This document shows positions 1 to 12,115 of a stretch of DNA of 64,000 bases, piece after piece. The notes beneath the pieces are model-generated. The model was given only the letters and a program-made list of their open reading frames with translations. It was not told the DNA's origin and ran no database searches. Position numbers and translations under genes: made by a program. This DNA comes from Sipunculus nudus. Taxonomy: Eukaryota; Annelida; Sipuncula; Golfingiida; Sipunculidae. The DNA is taken from contig CM049309.1 of assembly GCA_026874595.1 (NCBI GenBank), forward strand, positions 45,290,079 to 45,354,078. The letters are read 5' to 3'. Each line of letters starts with the position of its first letter. The stretch's first letter is position 1.

Positions 1-397
1 TTCGGAGATTTGCGCAAATCTGTCGTGCTAAAGCCTGTATACCGAGTGAGAGACTAAACATAATCTGCTGTGAGTAAATATAGAGAATCATTATATGGTT
101 CTATCGAAGTCTCGCCATTACTATTCTGAATCCTAGATGGAACTCTATTTCTACTGGTGGAGATCGAACATGGGACAATTAGCCCAGATGTCTCTAAGAG
201 TACAACCTAACCCTACTTTATTTTAGCTCCGCCAGGTGGCGAGACGTATAATACTTTACCTTCGATCTGTCTGTCACCAAATATACTCAAACATGTCTGG
301 ACATAATTTGCTGCTATTTTGTAAAGGGTTAGTGAAGTGCCAAAGAGATAATGCGTTTTGAAGGTAATCTGGTTCATATCATATGCCTTTCCACAGG
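1..397. other. Non-coding, no feature seen
   Basis: AT-rich single-copy-looking sequence with no convincing reading frame, RNA gene or repeat. It leads directly into the 50-bp minisatellite. Confidence 0.5.
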
Positions 398-785
398 GCT
401 AATACAACACTCTGCTGAATGAGTACGCTTTAAAGGAACGGCACATTGCTGATACAACAGTCTGCTGGATAGTACGCCTAATACGAACCGCGCACTGCTG
501 ATACAATAGTCTGTTGAATCAGTACGCTTTATACGAACCACACACTGCTGATACAGCACTCTGCTAAATGAGTACGCTTAATTTATACGAACCGCACACT
601 GCTGATACAATAGCCTGCTGAATAGTACCGCTTATACGGACCACACACTGCTGATACAACAGTGTGCAGAATGAGTATGGTTTAGAGGAACGGCACACAT
701 CTGATACAACAGTCTTCTGAATGAGTACGCTTAATACGAACCGCGCACTACTGATACAACAGTCTGCTGGATGCCACACGTATCA
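398..785. repeat. 50-bp minisatellite, about 8 copies
   Basis: A unit reading roughly GCTGATACAACAGTCTGCTG followed by AATGAGTACGCTTTATACGAACCGCACACT recurs with starts near 398, 448, 497, 547, 601, 650, 700 and 750. The spacing varies from 49 to 54 bases because of small indels. Copies are clearly related but diverged. Open frames on the minus strand here translate a repeated CCISSARFVL-like peptide, but the period is not a stable multiple of three and the frames break, so I treat them as products of the repeat. Confidence 0.9.
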
Positions 786-3700
786 AGGAACACTTTTTTA
801 AAGAACAATAACAATATGGAGAAGCGGAACTGCACTTGCGGAGGTCTGCGCCCTCTGAGCATTTTCTAATTATTGTATTTTTATACACAGAATGTAAACC
901 AAAATCGATGGATTCCGAGATTTCTTTACATGTTAAATGTTAGTCATTCCTGTTCTCTCCACGCTGCTTTCACCATTCACTACAAAAAGGTATGGCCTTT
1001 GAGGTCCCATTTCCTGGAGAAGCCATACATGACAAGAGAATACTAAAATTCATTAGTGGAAATTTTCGGCCGTCTGTATATATTTTATCTTATTGAAACA
1101 GCCGTCAGAAAAAAAATCTCAGAGGCTCGGGTATACAGTCAACGCCAAGATGGTTTATGCAGAAGTTGCTTTAAATGACATAGGAAACACTTTAGGTGTC
1201 AAGGGCCTGAGGTAAATCGAACGCTTTCAACATATTTGCGTATATAAAAAACCCAAATGTTATTGACCTCCGGAGACTGTTAAATGATGATTTCTATTTT
1301 ACCGGGGATGTATGACAATTGGACAAGACAGGACAAGACAATTGGAAAACGGGAGAGTGAGCCGGGAGGGGTTCAGGAGTAGATGATTTCAGGCAATGAA
1401 AGCCAAAGGGAAACAAAATCTTAGAACAAGAAATTGGTGACCGTTGACAGCGGAACCTTTTTGACTTCCCTCTGAAATAGGACAGTTTGTCGAGATGTTA
1501 GAGTGTAACAAGCTGTCATATCGAAAATTGGACAAAAATCTTGCTGAGGAAATACATATTTTCCTGACTTATGAGAGCGCCGCACGGTCTCCTTAGTCTG
1601 CCGCTTATTAAATAAAGCAGACCATCGTTAGAAAACACAAGATGACACGCAAAGTATTTATATTAAAAGCAATACCAAGAGTAGAGGGTACCAATACATT
1701 TACGAATATCGGACTTTTTTAAATGCAAGTATTAATAATCTTTTTAATGATCCTCTGTAAAACACATTCAGTTAAGTAACATATGATTATCATGGAGCTC
1801 GGGTCCAGACACATTTTCCACACGATCGCAGATGTGCATTCACCTAAACAGAAAAAAGAATCATTTTATACCACAGAGAATCAAATTTATTTCCAGGTCA
1901 GTGGTCCCAGATCAGTTAGAAATAAGAGTTTCCACCTAATAACACTTTAAGTGCATTAACAGAAGGTTTACAGCGGGACGTGACATAGGCAGTTTAGGAC
2001 ACACTGGGGGTATGTTGTTCGGTGGCATACATAATTATCACCCTAGGCAGCGATCCGCCATACACCATAGCTACATTGTCTCTTATCAAGAGTGGCTCTC
2101 CGACTTCTGTTTGGTCTTCACATGCCGTGTACAACACAATTCTAGATATTTCCTGTCACTACTGTTTGATCATGCATTTACATCAATTTGCTTTACTGTT
2201 GTTTCTCCTGACCTCAGCGCTCGACCCTGCCAAACAAACTAAATTACCTCGTCACCGATGGCAATGGAATGCATTTATGGGGAATGAAATTAATCTACCC
2301 CTTGGGTAAAACTTTCTTAATGTCAGCATTATTTGGCATACCCTGGAGCACTCTATGGCTTAACACTCATTATAATTTATTTATTTCATTTTACTTTATT
2401 TAAAAAAATACCTTATATTACAGTATGAAAATAACATTTATAATAATTCTTTTAAGGAAGTACAGGGAGCTAACTCCTTCCAAATGCTTTTACTCCAGTT
2501 TAAATCATCATGAAACTGCGTGGACGTCTTTTCATGACTTTTGTGTCAGTTTCGTTCACCTCATTTTATCCATGATTCTATTTATTAAGATTTGTTGGTG
2601 ATTTTTACTAATACTTCCTGATGCCCAACGATTTTTTATCATGTCATTTTATAAATTATGTGTAAAAAGTGTTTTTAACTTCCTTGAATGGTAAGCATTT
2701 TTGCCTTTCTCTCCATTTAATGCAGTTCAATTAAGTTTATTTTATCTAAATAGTTTTTTTTATTCAAAGATGAAAAACTAAAAATGCTTCTCCGACGTGG
2801 AAAATAATTAATAACCAAGGGATTGCCCTTAAAAGAAACTGAAATTTAGATTAATTTGCAGTCTGTCATTGTTTCTTTTGTTTTAGAAATATAGTTTACA
2901 GTGGATCTTAATGGAAATTTTCTTCAGGGGAAATGCAAAATTCATGTGATGTGTTAGTAATCATGTGAAAAGGTACACTTTTTGCATGAATAAAATTTGA
3001 ATTAACACCACATGTTAAAACAATAGAATATTGCAAGGACATTTGCCATCAGGCTTTTATATAAAATATTGATTTACATGAATTTAAAAACACAAGATGA
3101 TTCCTCTTATCACATTTATTCATATTAGTGTCTTGGTCCTCTATTTCCTATTGATTATATTATATCTTTATATCAGGATGGAAACATCTAGAAAAGAACA
3201 TAGATAACTTACTGAATAACAAATCCTTAGCCCTAATAGACGATACATCTTTGTACAATTGCAAGGTTGTAAAATATATCTGAGATTAAAAAAGTCAATT
3301 TGAGGGTTGTAAAGTAGCCAGGAGACGGAAATAATTCAGATGCAAGATTTGCAAAGCTTCACACACCGACGAATCATTAAGGCTTTTCAAATGATAAATA
3401 TTTGGCCATGTCAGAACAGGCAAAAATATGGTTCCCTACGGAGTAACTCTATAGTTGTAAAGCACAATCTGGGAGGGTATTGTATGGGAGCCACAGAAAG
3501 CGTTTGATAATACGTAAAGCCCAGCCTTAGGGCTAAATTACTTCCTGTAACGAAATTGGCGCCAAACAAGACTGACAAGTTTATCGTCTGCTGTTGTCCT
3601 TTCTGCTACTAGCTGAATCTGCTTCAATTAGACCCAGACCCCCAAGTAAAGTCGTTATCGCGGCCGACCAGCGTTAAATTGTCCTCTGTGTGCGATAAGT

Positions 3701-5264
3701 GACAGTCAAGCGTGGTCAATGCAAAGTTCATAAGTTAGTTTACGGCCAATCTAATGAATTGGGCCGACTTTCATGCCAGACCGCGTTAGTCTTCTGCAAG
3801 AACCAGAACAACCAGCACTTATTGACATATTGAAATAAATACCTTTGGTGTCCATATGGTGACTTTTCCAGGAGGTTTAAAGTCAATGGAACCCAAATAT
3901 GTAAAACACAACTGTGTCAACTTACCATTAGATTATCATTAAGGCTTGTCCAACCGTAAATAAATGCAAATTTACATGCCTGCGCTTATACGTGTATATA
4001 AATTTGATAATGTGTTAGTTTTAGATCATGTAAGGTATTTATGGTATAATGAGTAAGGTAAAGATTACTAAAAAACGTTTTTGTACTTAGCTACGTCAAT
4101 AACCACACCATTTTGTCAATATAAAACAGCCCACATTATATTTTGCGATTGACATTTGCTTCCTGTTAACATTATTGTTAAAAGGTTCTTGTCCATATAT
4201 GTCTAAAGACTACAACAATGGTTCAGTCTAATAAACAACAGACTAACGAAGAGTGTAATGTATTTTTCCAAAAGAAAAAAAATACGCCTCTCCGCGGTTA
4301 TGAAGAACAACCCCATTTATAATCACAAACCCATATTTATTGAATTGGCATTCCTTATAATATAGGTGGAAGCATGCTGATTAAATACAAAAACTATGTG
4401 AATGGACTTTCTTCTTTTTAAAACAGGTTATTAAATTCAATGAACCGCTTTTTATCCAATGTCCTTACAGTCCTGGTTTACTTAGAATGCCTTCCTACAA
4501 AAAAGGATAATCCATTATGTTTTCCACGTATTACAATTGCATTTTCCATGAAAATATTTTGGAAATGATTAAGAGATTAAAATTAAGGGAGTAATATAGA
4601 AAACTTGGCGGGACAGGCTCATGTTAACTCCTACCTGTCAAAGCGTGAAAAGTTCTCCCTAAATCGTATTGATAACAACAAAAGAAACTCGCTTAAAGAA
4701 CAATGAACCGACACCTGTATTGTCCTATATGGTTTTCTGTTTAAGCTTCAGCAATCAATCCAATCAGCAAAGACACATGAACAGTTGATTGGATTATCCC
4801 TGAACGAGTATTGTTGAATATTACTCTGTCACGAAAGATCTATAAACAAATTGTTCCACATCTACTATCCATAAAATAGGCAAAGTTGTGTAATTTATTC
4901 GACAACATTCGGCTTGATGGATTGCACCCACTGACCGCTTTTTGTATCCAGGATGCCTGAAAATCGTCATTATTCAGAGAAACTGTTCTATCAGCACAGA
5001 TACGGTATAAAAGTGCATGTGCGCATATGGGAAGAACATATTCCTGTCAAATTAATGACAATACATAACATGTATGAAATTTTTAAATTATTTATTTTTT
5101 TTATAAGGGAGCTCATTGCTCTTCACAGCTCTTGATATTAAATAAAGCATGCGTTTAATTTCCTATTTTAGTTTTCCGATTTGTTTGATTTGTAGTCACT
5201 CGGGTTTAATGTCTGGTCTGCACTCGTATCTAATAGGTAAAATTCCCATTATCTGAAAGGGGTT
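786..5264. other. Non-coding, AT-rich, little to report
   Basis: No convincing exon. A fragment at about 836-876 contains GCGGAGGTCTGCGCCCTCTGA and matches the end of a dispersed repeat seen again near 17520, 24335 and 54820. The part from 2340 to 3130 is especially AT-rich. A moderately GC-richer patch at about 3540-3800 has no recognisable content. Short open frames at 2012-2309 and 4953-5135 look like chance. Confidence 0.5.
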
Positions 5265-5270
5265 TTTATT
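5265..5270 (-). terminator. Possible polyadenylation signal
   Basis: AATAAA on the minus strand, about 25 bases beyond the stop codon of the candidate terminal exon at 5296-5668. This hexamer is common in AT-rich DNA, so its value rests on its position alone. Confidence 0.3.
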
Positions 5271-5295
5271 AGCAAAATCGTATTCAGTTAAACAG

Positions 5296-5668
5296 TTATA
5301 ACCATTGGTTGTTGAGCCATGGGAGAATCTTTGGATCAAGTAATGGCTGTTCCTGGATTTTCGGGCTTGGTATATCATTCACATCGAAGGGAGTACTTCC
5401 GTAAAAAAAGGTCCACAACTTCAGGAGGTCAGCTGTGTGTTTAAATTCCTCAAAACTCCCCTTTGTCAAGCTATCACTAATGGATAAGTATGCTTTCCCA
5501 GGGGCCTCCAGGGCATAGTAACCGGCTCCAGAGAAAATCACTCCGTGGTTCGAAGACAATATGTAATAACGAAAGTTAATATGTCGGCCAGAAGAAGTAT
5601 TTTTCCATGAAAAGATGCAATAAATGTAATACTTTTTGCAAATGAAACTTGAAAGATGATATACATTT
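5296..5668 (-). CDS. Candidate 3'-terminal exon, protein not recognised
   Basis: One minus-strand frame is open from an in-frame TGA near 5680 to a TAA at 5296-5298, about 120 codons. The most coding-like part is the last 95 codons. It includes the strings FRYYILSSNHGVIFSGAG, YYALEAPGKAYLSISDSL and DLLKLWTFFYGSTPF, with mixed codon use and well-spread hydrophobic residues rather than low-complexity sequence. There is no ATG at its head, so if real it is an internal or last exon; a plausible acceptor is the TTTCAAG near 5665, but the exact boundary is uncertain. A minus-strand AATAAA follows the stop. I see no catalytic motif, membrane segment or domain I can name. No upstream partner exon was found. 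It could also be a decayed exon or a chance frame. Confidence 0.4.
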
Positions 5669-7559
5669 CATATAAATAACGTGATCAGAAAATTTTATAT
5701 TAGGAAAAGAATTGCCGCCAAGAACACATGTGACCCAACAGTTGTCTCGTATTTGTACTCATATAATCTTGTATTTCGGGTAACCTTTTGAAGATTCTTT
5801 TATATACTTCCTGTTCTGTATTTAAAATTCAGTTAGCTACCCACTAGAATGTATTAGCAGTTATCTGACCCATGTTCAACGCGAGCGGCACGTTGTATTG
5901 ATCGACAAAATAAACATGTAGTCAAGCTACTTAAAAGTTTCGTTTCCATTATTTCAAGAAGAGGTATGTGATTGGTAGGAGGTTGGAAAATCGTGTCGTA
6001 TAAGATGCCATTACCAATCACAATAAGATCAGGTATTTTTTAAATACAACCATCGAAGAAACGTCAATTTCCTAAATTCAGGCGCAAAAAAGAGCTGTAA
6101 ACACAAATAGCATTCGCAGCTCTATTTGAAATGTATTGGTTTGAGATGTGCAGTATAAAACCAGTCGACAAAATATTCGCGCACTCTTTACAGAATTATA
6201 TGTCACCCATGACATATTCAAAATATCGTAACTGGACCTTTTATCTAGAAAATTTTCTTTATTTCATCTTTTTTTTCTTGAACGCCAAGTGGGTTAACTA
6301 TCATAAGCCACCCGCAAACCTTTAGAATTTTACCATTGTGGTTGCCAAAAGCACGTTAACCAGTATTATTCAAAGCGTTACGGTAACGATATGTTTCACT
6401 AAGCTATATAATAGTTTTTATCTTAACGGAGTACATATGTTAATATAAATAAGATAAATCATAATAAGATGAAATTAGGCGAAAGTCAATTTAAAAAAGA
6501 ATAAAATGCCTGACTAAATTGATCTTGGCCATTGAGATTTGGATCTAATGCTTCCTAAACGCCCTGACTGGTCTATTTCAGTTCCGTAGACAGGCTCTTA
6601 AATCCAAGAGGTTTGTGATAAAATATCATCAAACTGTCTTATGGCACTGACGACTGTAGGTCACAGTCTTAACCTCAGATAAGGAATGCTATATGGAACA
6701 GTGACCCCGTGTTGAATGACCCAAACTTCTTCTCTTTATATTTCTTGGCAAACTCTCAAAAATAATAAAAACATAGTAAACCTGATTTTAAATGAAACGT
6801 AAACACTTTTGAAAAAATGCGTATATTTTTTATAACTAAGGTCAATGGCACATTTATATTCCGGCACTGCCGCTTAACAGTTCCAAGGCAGTCATCCCAC
6901 AACGTGAAACGGAATAATATTAACATTTCAGCACGGGATAAATGAGCCTAGGATATGAAGCGATGATCAATGCCAAGGTTTACAGCAGAGGGGCTGGCCA
7001 GATTAACTTCTGAATAACCTTATAAATGGGAGGGATTTATTGATGACGTCGGCGGCCCTGGTCCTGGTTATACCGACAAGTCAGCTGGCCTCCGGCTTGA
7101 CATTGACCAGGCAGACCTCCTGCTACTGCTGAACGGTACCAGGTGTTTACAAGATGTAGCTGCCCCAGCTAGATAAACGAGATGTGGATAATGTGTCTGT
7201 TACCTGTACAGGTTAACACGATCTGGACCAACTTGTCGACCAAACTACACAGACCCTGGGAAAACTTTGTGTTATATAAAACAAGACAGCACAGCACGGA
7301 GAGAGCGCATAACTCCGCCAAATCTAGGTTCAGTCCTTTTGTCGGTACCTACTCCTTACGTCCAACACGTACTTTTCGAGATATCTTATAAGCAAACAAA
7401 CATTAGAGCAAGCAAAACGATAGACAGACAGATATGGATGACAGTATAATGAAAAATGCAGGGGTAATGAAAAATGTTTTTCTAAATGTATGGTATACCT
7501 GAGGAAATTAAATTTTCAAAATATGTATATCTATTATACACGGTCATGTGAAGAAACCT

Positions 7560-7561
<2 letters not shown>
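5669..7561. other. Non-coding; one GC-richer patch at 7010-7170
   Basis: Mostly AT-rich with no convincing exon. The patch at 7010-7170 is GC-richer and contains a TGACGTC (CRE-like) core at about 7044. Both a 50-codon and a 30-codon frame are open through it, but neither resembles a known protein. It may be regulatory or a small exon; I cannot decide. Confidence 0.4.
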
Positions 7562-7608
<47 letters not shown>

Positions 7609-7620
7609 GAGAGAGAGAGA
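7562..7620. repeat. (GA)n microsatellite
   Basis: About 58 bases of GA dinucleotide with a few AAA interruptions near the right end. Confidence 0.95.
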
Positions 7621-7835
7621 TCTGGATGTGATATACGAAAATTATATGTTACGTGAACATTGACACGTGCTTTGCCTGTTCTGAAAATAAATTTTTAATA
7701 AAACAGCAACTTAAAAGTTTTTTTTATTAGAAAGCACAGAAGGTTGAGAAAGTACGTCAAAGACTGCATTTTCCTTTTCGTTTAAATACTCGTATATATG
7801 TTTCTTATAGTCGCATCTAGGGGAAGTAATAGAAA

Positions 7836-8893
7836 ACTAGATGTGTCGGAACGACACGAATGCCCCCACCTGGGGCAAATTAGAAACATTTGTTAAATTT
7901 TGTAAAAATTCAGGAGGTGTTGTATGGTCAAAAGTAGGTCAACAAGGGCAAAATGCAACTCGATCTGTAACGGGTCATTATCAAGCAACACATCAAAAAT
8001 CAGGCCAGTATCTGCTGGCATTCTGAAAAAGGTCCATACATGTGCATTTTTTCATAAAAAATTCTGTCTTTCATGAAATTTTCTATGTTCAGGATCTGTC
8101 ATATGGTCAAAAATAGGTTAACTGGGACGAAACGCGAACTCGATCTGTAAGTGGTCATTATGCGCCCACAGACCAAACATTTGGCCAGTATATTCTGTAA
8201 GCATTGCATTGCGAAACTAGAATATTAGCAAAGCTGATAATCAGTTATAAATTTAAATTGGAGAGGTATGTACCATGTTTCATAACAATTCACCAAATGC
8301 TTCCTGAGAAATTAGCTCCTAAGTTTTTTTCTATACCAAGCTCTGTGACCTTGAAAAGTAGGTCAAGACCACCCATCTTTGAACTTGATCAAGATTTTGT
8401 AAATATAATGCAATAGCACTGAAGTAATGCAGTTCCTGTGTTGAATACCTTTGGAAATATCCTGTACAAAAGGCCAAAATTGAAAAATCTGATAAAATTT
8501 CATAAAAAAATCAGAAATTGCAGGTGGCGCCATCAAAATTGTGCAGCACGTACAGACCATCAGTCCCAGTGATCATAGTAAGTTTTGTGAAAATCCACAC
8601 AATGGTTCCTGAGATATAAGCTTCTTAGTGTTTTTCTATAATCAGCTCTAAAATGTAGAAAAATGGGTCAAGGTCACCCATCTTCGAACTTAATCTCGAT
8701 TTTATCGATATACATCTTCACTGATAAAATAAAATTCCAATAGTGAATCCTTTTATAGATATCCCGCTCACAAGGTAAAAGTTAACAGACGCGGAACGGA
8801 CGGACGGACACCGAGCAGACAGATGGACGGACGGATAGACGGACAGCTTTGGTGACGACAATAGCCCATCAGCCTATGAGCTGAGGGCTAAAA
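7836..8893 (+). repeat. Dispersed bivalve-type repeat element
   Basis: Begins near ACTAGATGTGTCGGAACGAC and ends in a GGACGGACGGAC-rich tract (8797-8850), then GACGACAATAGCCCATCAGC and a GAGGGCTAAAAA end (8882-8893). Polypurine GGAC tracts followed by 'gctaaaaa' ends are, from memory, common in bivalve genomes. The left part (7841-8200) holds two diverged copies of the 180-bp unit that is tandemly repeated at 8894-9790. The middle part repeats 'aggtca...cacccatctt(t/c)gaactt' at about 8357-8386 and 8666-8696. No protein is encoded. The exact boundaries and any target duplication are not resolved. Confidence 0.6.
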
Positions 8894-9790
8894 ACGGCTG
8901 TACATGTACATTTGTCATGAAAATTTATATTTTTCATGAAATTTTTTATGTTTAGGAGCCGTAAAACAATCAAAAAGTAGGTCAACCAGGACGAAACGTG
9001 AACTCGATCTGTAACTGGTCATTATCTGCCCACACACCAAAAATCAGGCCAATATCTGCAGGCATTGCGAACAAAAGTCCGTACATGTGTATTTGTCATG
9101 AAAATTTCTATTTTTCATGAAATTTTCAATGTTTAGGAGCTGTAAAACGGTCAAAAGTAGGTCAACCGGGACGAAACGCGAACTCCATCAGTAACTAGTC
9201 AATATCTGCATACATACCAAAAATCAGGCCAATCATGCAGGCACTGCGAACAAAAAACCGTACATGTGTATTTGTCATGAAAGTTCTATTTTTCATGAAA
9301 TTTTCTATGTTTAGTAGCCGTAAAACGGTCAAAAGTAGGTCAACTGGGACGAAACGCGAACTCGATCTGTAACTAGTCATTATCTGCCCATACTCCAAAA
9401 ATCAGGCTAATATCGGCATGCATTGCGAACAAAAGTCCGTACATGTGTATTTGTCATGAAAATTTCTATTTTTTATGAAATTTTCTAAGTTTAGGAGCCG
9501 TAAAACGGTCAAAAGTAGGTCAACCGGGACGAAATGCGAACTCGATCTGTAACTGGTCATTATCTGCCAACACACCAAAAATCAGGCCAATATCTGCAGG
9601 CATTGCGAACGAAAGTCCGTACATGTGTATTTGTCATGAAAATTTCTATTTTTCATGAAATTTTCTAAGTTTAGGAGCCGTAAAACGGTCAAAAGTAGGT
9701 CAACCGGGACGAAACGGGAACTCGATCTGTCCTTGTCATTATCTGCCCACACACCAAAAATCAGGCCAATATCTGCAGGCATTGCGAAAA
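8894..9790 (+). repeat. 180-bp tandem repeat, 5 copies
   Basis: The anchor TTTGTCATGAAAATTTCTAT starts at 8911, 9092, 9271, 9450 and 9630, giving periods of 181, 179, 179 and 180. Each unit also carries 'cggtcaaaagtaggtcaac', 'cgaaacgcgaactcgatctg' and 'caccaaaaatcaggccaat'. Two older relatives lie at about 7870-8200. Open frames on either strand here are by-products of the repeat. Confidence 0.9.
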
Positions 9791-10719
9791 AAATGTGGCG
9801 GGGGCATAAAAAACATGATGTCAGTGGAAAGGATAAAGTGATAAATATTAACGCGTGATCCCAGGGATCGCAACGGTAAGTGGTAATGAATTTTAAAATC
9901 TGTACAGTGACGACTCCCTTGAAGTCCCTGTACACGACCAGAAGCCTGGAACACGGCAGGAGATGAGATGATTTCAGGGAAGATGCGCAGGATGAAGGAG
10001 AAGGCGGTTCCCGGGGGTCAGCCGTGCAACATTCATTACCATGTAGACGGATAACTCTCAGGCACGCCTTGTCCACGTTTTCTTTCCAAACATTAATGAG
10101 GTATTGAATTTTTCAGAGGATAACGACGTTTTTTAAATTGAACACAGCTGTGGCAATGCTCAGTCCGTAATTACGACAGTGGTCCCGTAAGATAAGAATG
10201 CATAATAATGGCCTAAACCTAAGCTGCGAGGGTTCACTAAAATTTAAATTATCCATATCACTGAAGTATTATGAAAGAAAGTCTTTGTTAAACTGCTCTT
10301 AATATGTCGATCAGTCATTAATGAAAACGAAATATGTTTGCAATACCGTGGGGGTTTTGCAGTTAAATAACACCTGCACACACACTGACATACAGATTAT
10401 ATATAGATATGTAATAAATAGGTCATCATAATGAAGATAAACTATGTTGAAAAAGATGACAATGGACAAATAAGGAAATATTTGTTTTTGTGATTCAAGA
10501 TATTAGCTGCGTTTGGCAAAAGTATGACAGATTACTTTACAGCATACACTTGATAATGATACATTTTACAGTCCGTTTTTCGACTGTATGGTACTTTTGA
10601 GGCATATAGGACCTACAAAATATGTTTCTATTTTGTGAAGCAAAAACAGCCGATATTATATGATATGAATATATGAATGTATAGCACCTTCCTTTTAATT
10701 CATATATATTCACTCACCG

Positions 10720-10722
<3 letters not shown>
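9791..10722. other. Non-coding, no feature seen
   Basis: A minus-strand frame of 164 codons covers 9582-10076, but half of it lies in the 180-bp array and the rest shows no protein character I recognise. The remainder is AT-rich and empty. Confidence 0.45.
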
Positions 10723-10799
<77 letters not shown>

Positions 10800-10812
10800 C
10801 AGAGACAAAGAG
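10723..10812. repeat. (AT)n(AG)n compound microsatellite
   Basis: About 36 bases of AT alternate directly into about 32 bases of AG, followed by degenerate ACAGAGAG to about 10812. Confidence 0.95.
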
Positions 10813-11230
10813 AATAATAGAGAGAAGGTGATGCTTTGAAATGCTTGTCTTCGCTGTACTGCAGGTTCACACAAACGGGCTTCCTTTGAGAAAAGGTACG
10901 ATTTTCTACAGCTGCCGCGTTTACAAGAATGTATATATTGAGCGGAAAACTTTTTTGTAACAACACTGACGCAAACGAGTGAAGAGATACAGTTGCAACG
11001 ACCACCCCGTCCCCTTCTGTGCAGTATAGAGACTGTACCAATTAAAATAGACGTGAAGTCGGAACCTACACGGGTACCTCCACCAAGATAATAATTAAAT
11101 TTTTCTGTGTTATAAAGTGTCACGGCTCACTAACGCGTTTCATAAGTGGATATCAATGTATATAACACCGGCCTCTGTCGCGACTAAAATAAATTACCCT
11201 ATATATCTATAATCCTTTCAATTAAAAGTA

Positions 11231-11407
11231 CAGTGGAACCCCACAATTACGACCACCTTGGGGACTGACCAAAGTGGTCGTAATTTGGGGGTGGTCGTAT
11301 TTGTGTAACTCTAAGTTACCTGAATCGTGTATTTGGGACCAGGAAAAGTGGTCGTAATTGTGGGGGTGGTCACAATTGCGGGGTGGTCGCAAGGCAGGGT
11401 TCCACTG
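11231..11407. mobile_element. 177-bp MITE, pogo/Tigger-like ends
   Basis: The element begins CAGTGGAACCCC and ends GGGTTCCACTG, giving inverted termini of at least 11 bases. Both sides are flanked by TA (11229-11230 and 11408-11409), as expected for target duplication by Tc1/mariner-pogo transposases. The interior is built of inverted 'ACGACCAC' and 'GTGGTCGT' blocks and could fold on itself almost end to end. There is no coding capacity, so it would need a transposase in trans. Assignment to pogo/Tigger rests on the ends and the TA. Confidence 0.8.
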
Positions 11408-11409
11408 TA

Positions 11410-11682
11410 TTTGATAACCATGAATGTGATTAGCTCAAAAATATGATGGTCTGCTTCTTGGGTGTTGATCCTAACCCTCAACAAATTTACCGTTCGATAA
11501 AAATATTCATTCAGGACTTTCTTTATTAAAGTTGTTCACAGACTAACCAACAAACAAAGGTGAAACATAATACCTCCGCCACCAGGCAGAGATACAGTCA
11601 GCAGATTAAGACATGTTTCATAAGTGGATCCAGTGCCTGCCAATTTAAATATGACGGTGAGTATGCGATAAGAATTATGTTA
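11410..11682. other. Non-coding; degenerate repeat tail at 11540-11585
   Basis: Contains a CAAACAAAGGTGAAAC...ACCTCCGCC stretch that resembles the tail of the dispersed repeat at 54789-55061. Otherwise nothing. Confidence 0.35.
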
Positions 11683-11685
11683 TTA

Positions 11686-11950
11686 GGCCAAAAAAATGAA
11701 GAGTATGGTTCTCAGGCACCGCCCGCGTCAATTTTAACCCCCCACATCAAAATTTTTTATTTAGATTTATATTTTTCAAGAAGATAAATAATACAAGTTA
11801 CGTAGTGCTTTTTCCTGTTTAGCAACAAAATTATTATTTTCCTGATCATATGACACTTTTCGAAACATACAAAAAAAGGTCAAAAATAAAATACCCCCTG
11901 CCCGCACTGATTTCTGACAAAAGTGTCTGAGAACCATACCTTTTTTGGCC
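11686..11950 (-). mobile_element. TTA-flanked MITE, copy 1 (265 bp)
   Basis: Inverted termini: left GGCCAAAAAAATGAAGAGTA then TGGTTCTCAGGCAC, right the complement ending in CATACCTTTTTTGGCC. TTA lies on both sides (11683-11685, 11951-11953) and fits a 3-base target duplication. Subterminal GCCCGC blocks sit inside both ends. Related copies lie at about 44781, 45766 and 51111. This copy is inverted relative to those, judged by the CCCCCC/GGGGGG-TTAA block. The TTA duplication is typical of PIF/Harbinger elements, which is an inference. Confidence 0.8.
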
Positions 11951-12070
11951 TTAGGCCTTCCGAATTCCAGGTTTTATATGCATGGAGTTAGGAATAACCC
12001 GGAAATCATATTTTGTAGTTATAAAAAGAGCGAATATTAAAGTTTCTTCCGAGATTAACCGGCTACACCC

Positions 12071-12073
<3 letters not shown>

Positions 12074-12113
<40 letters not shown>
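12074..12113. repeat. (AT)n microsatellite
   Basis: About 40 bases of uninterrupted AT dinucleotide. Confidence 0.95.

Positions 12114-12115
<2 letters not shown>

Noticed and set aside
374-785. CRISPR-like array
   Set aside because: Units are contiguous without unique spacers. The same holds for the 50-, 53-, 43-, 32- and 58-bp arrays, and the genome is eukaryotic.
10700-11123. Minus-strand frames of 113 and 137 codons
   Set aside because: They run into the AT/AG microsatellite, overlap in two frames, and have no protein character outside it.
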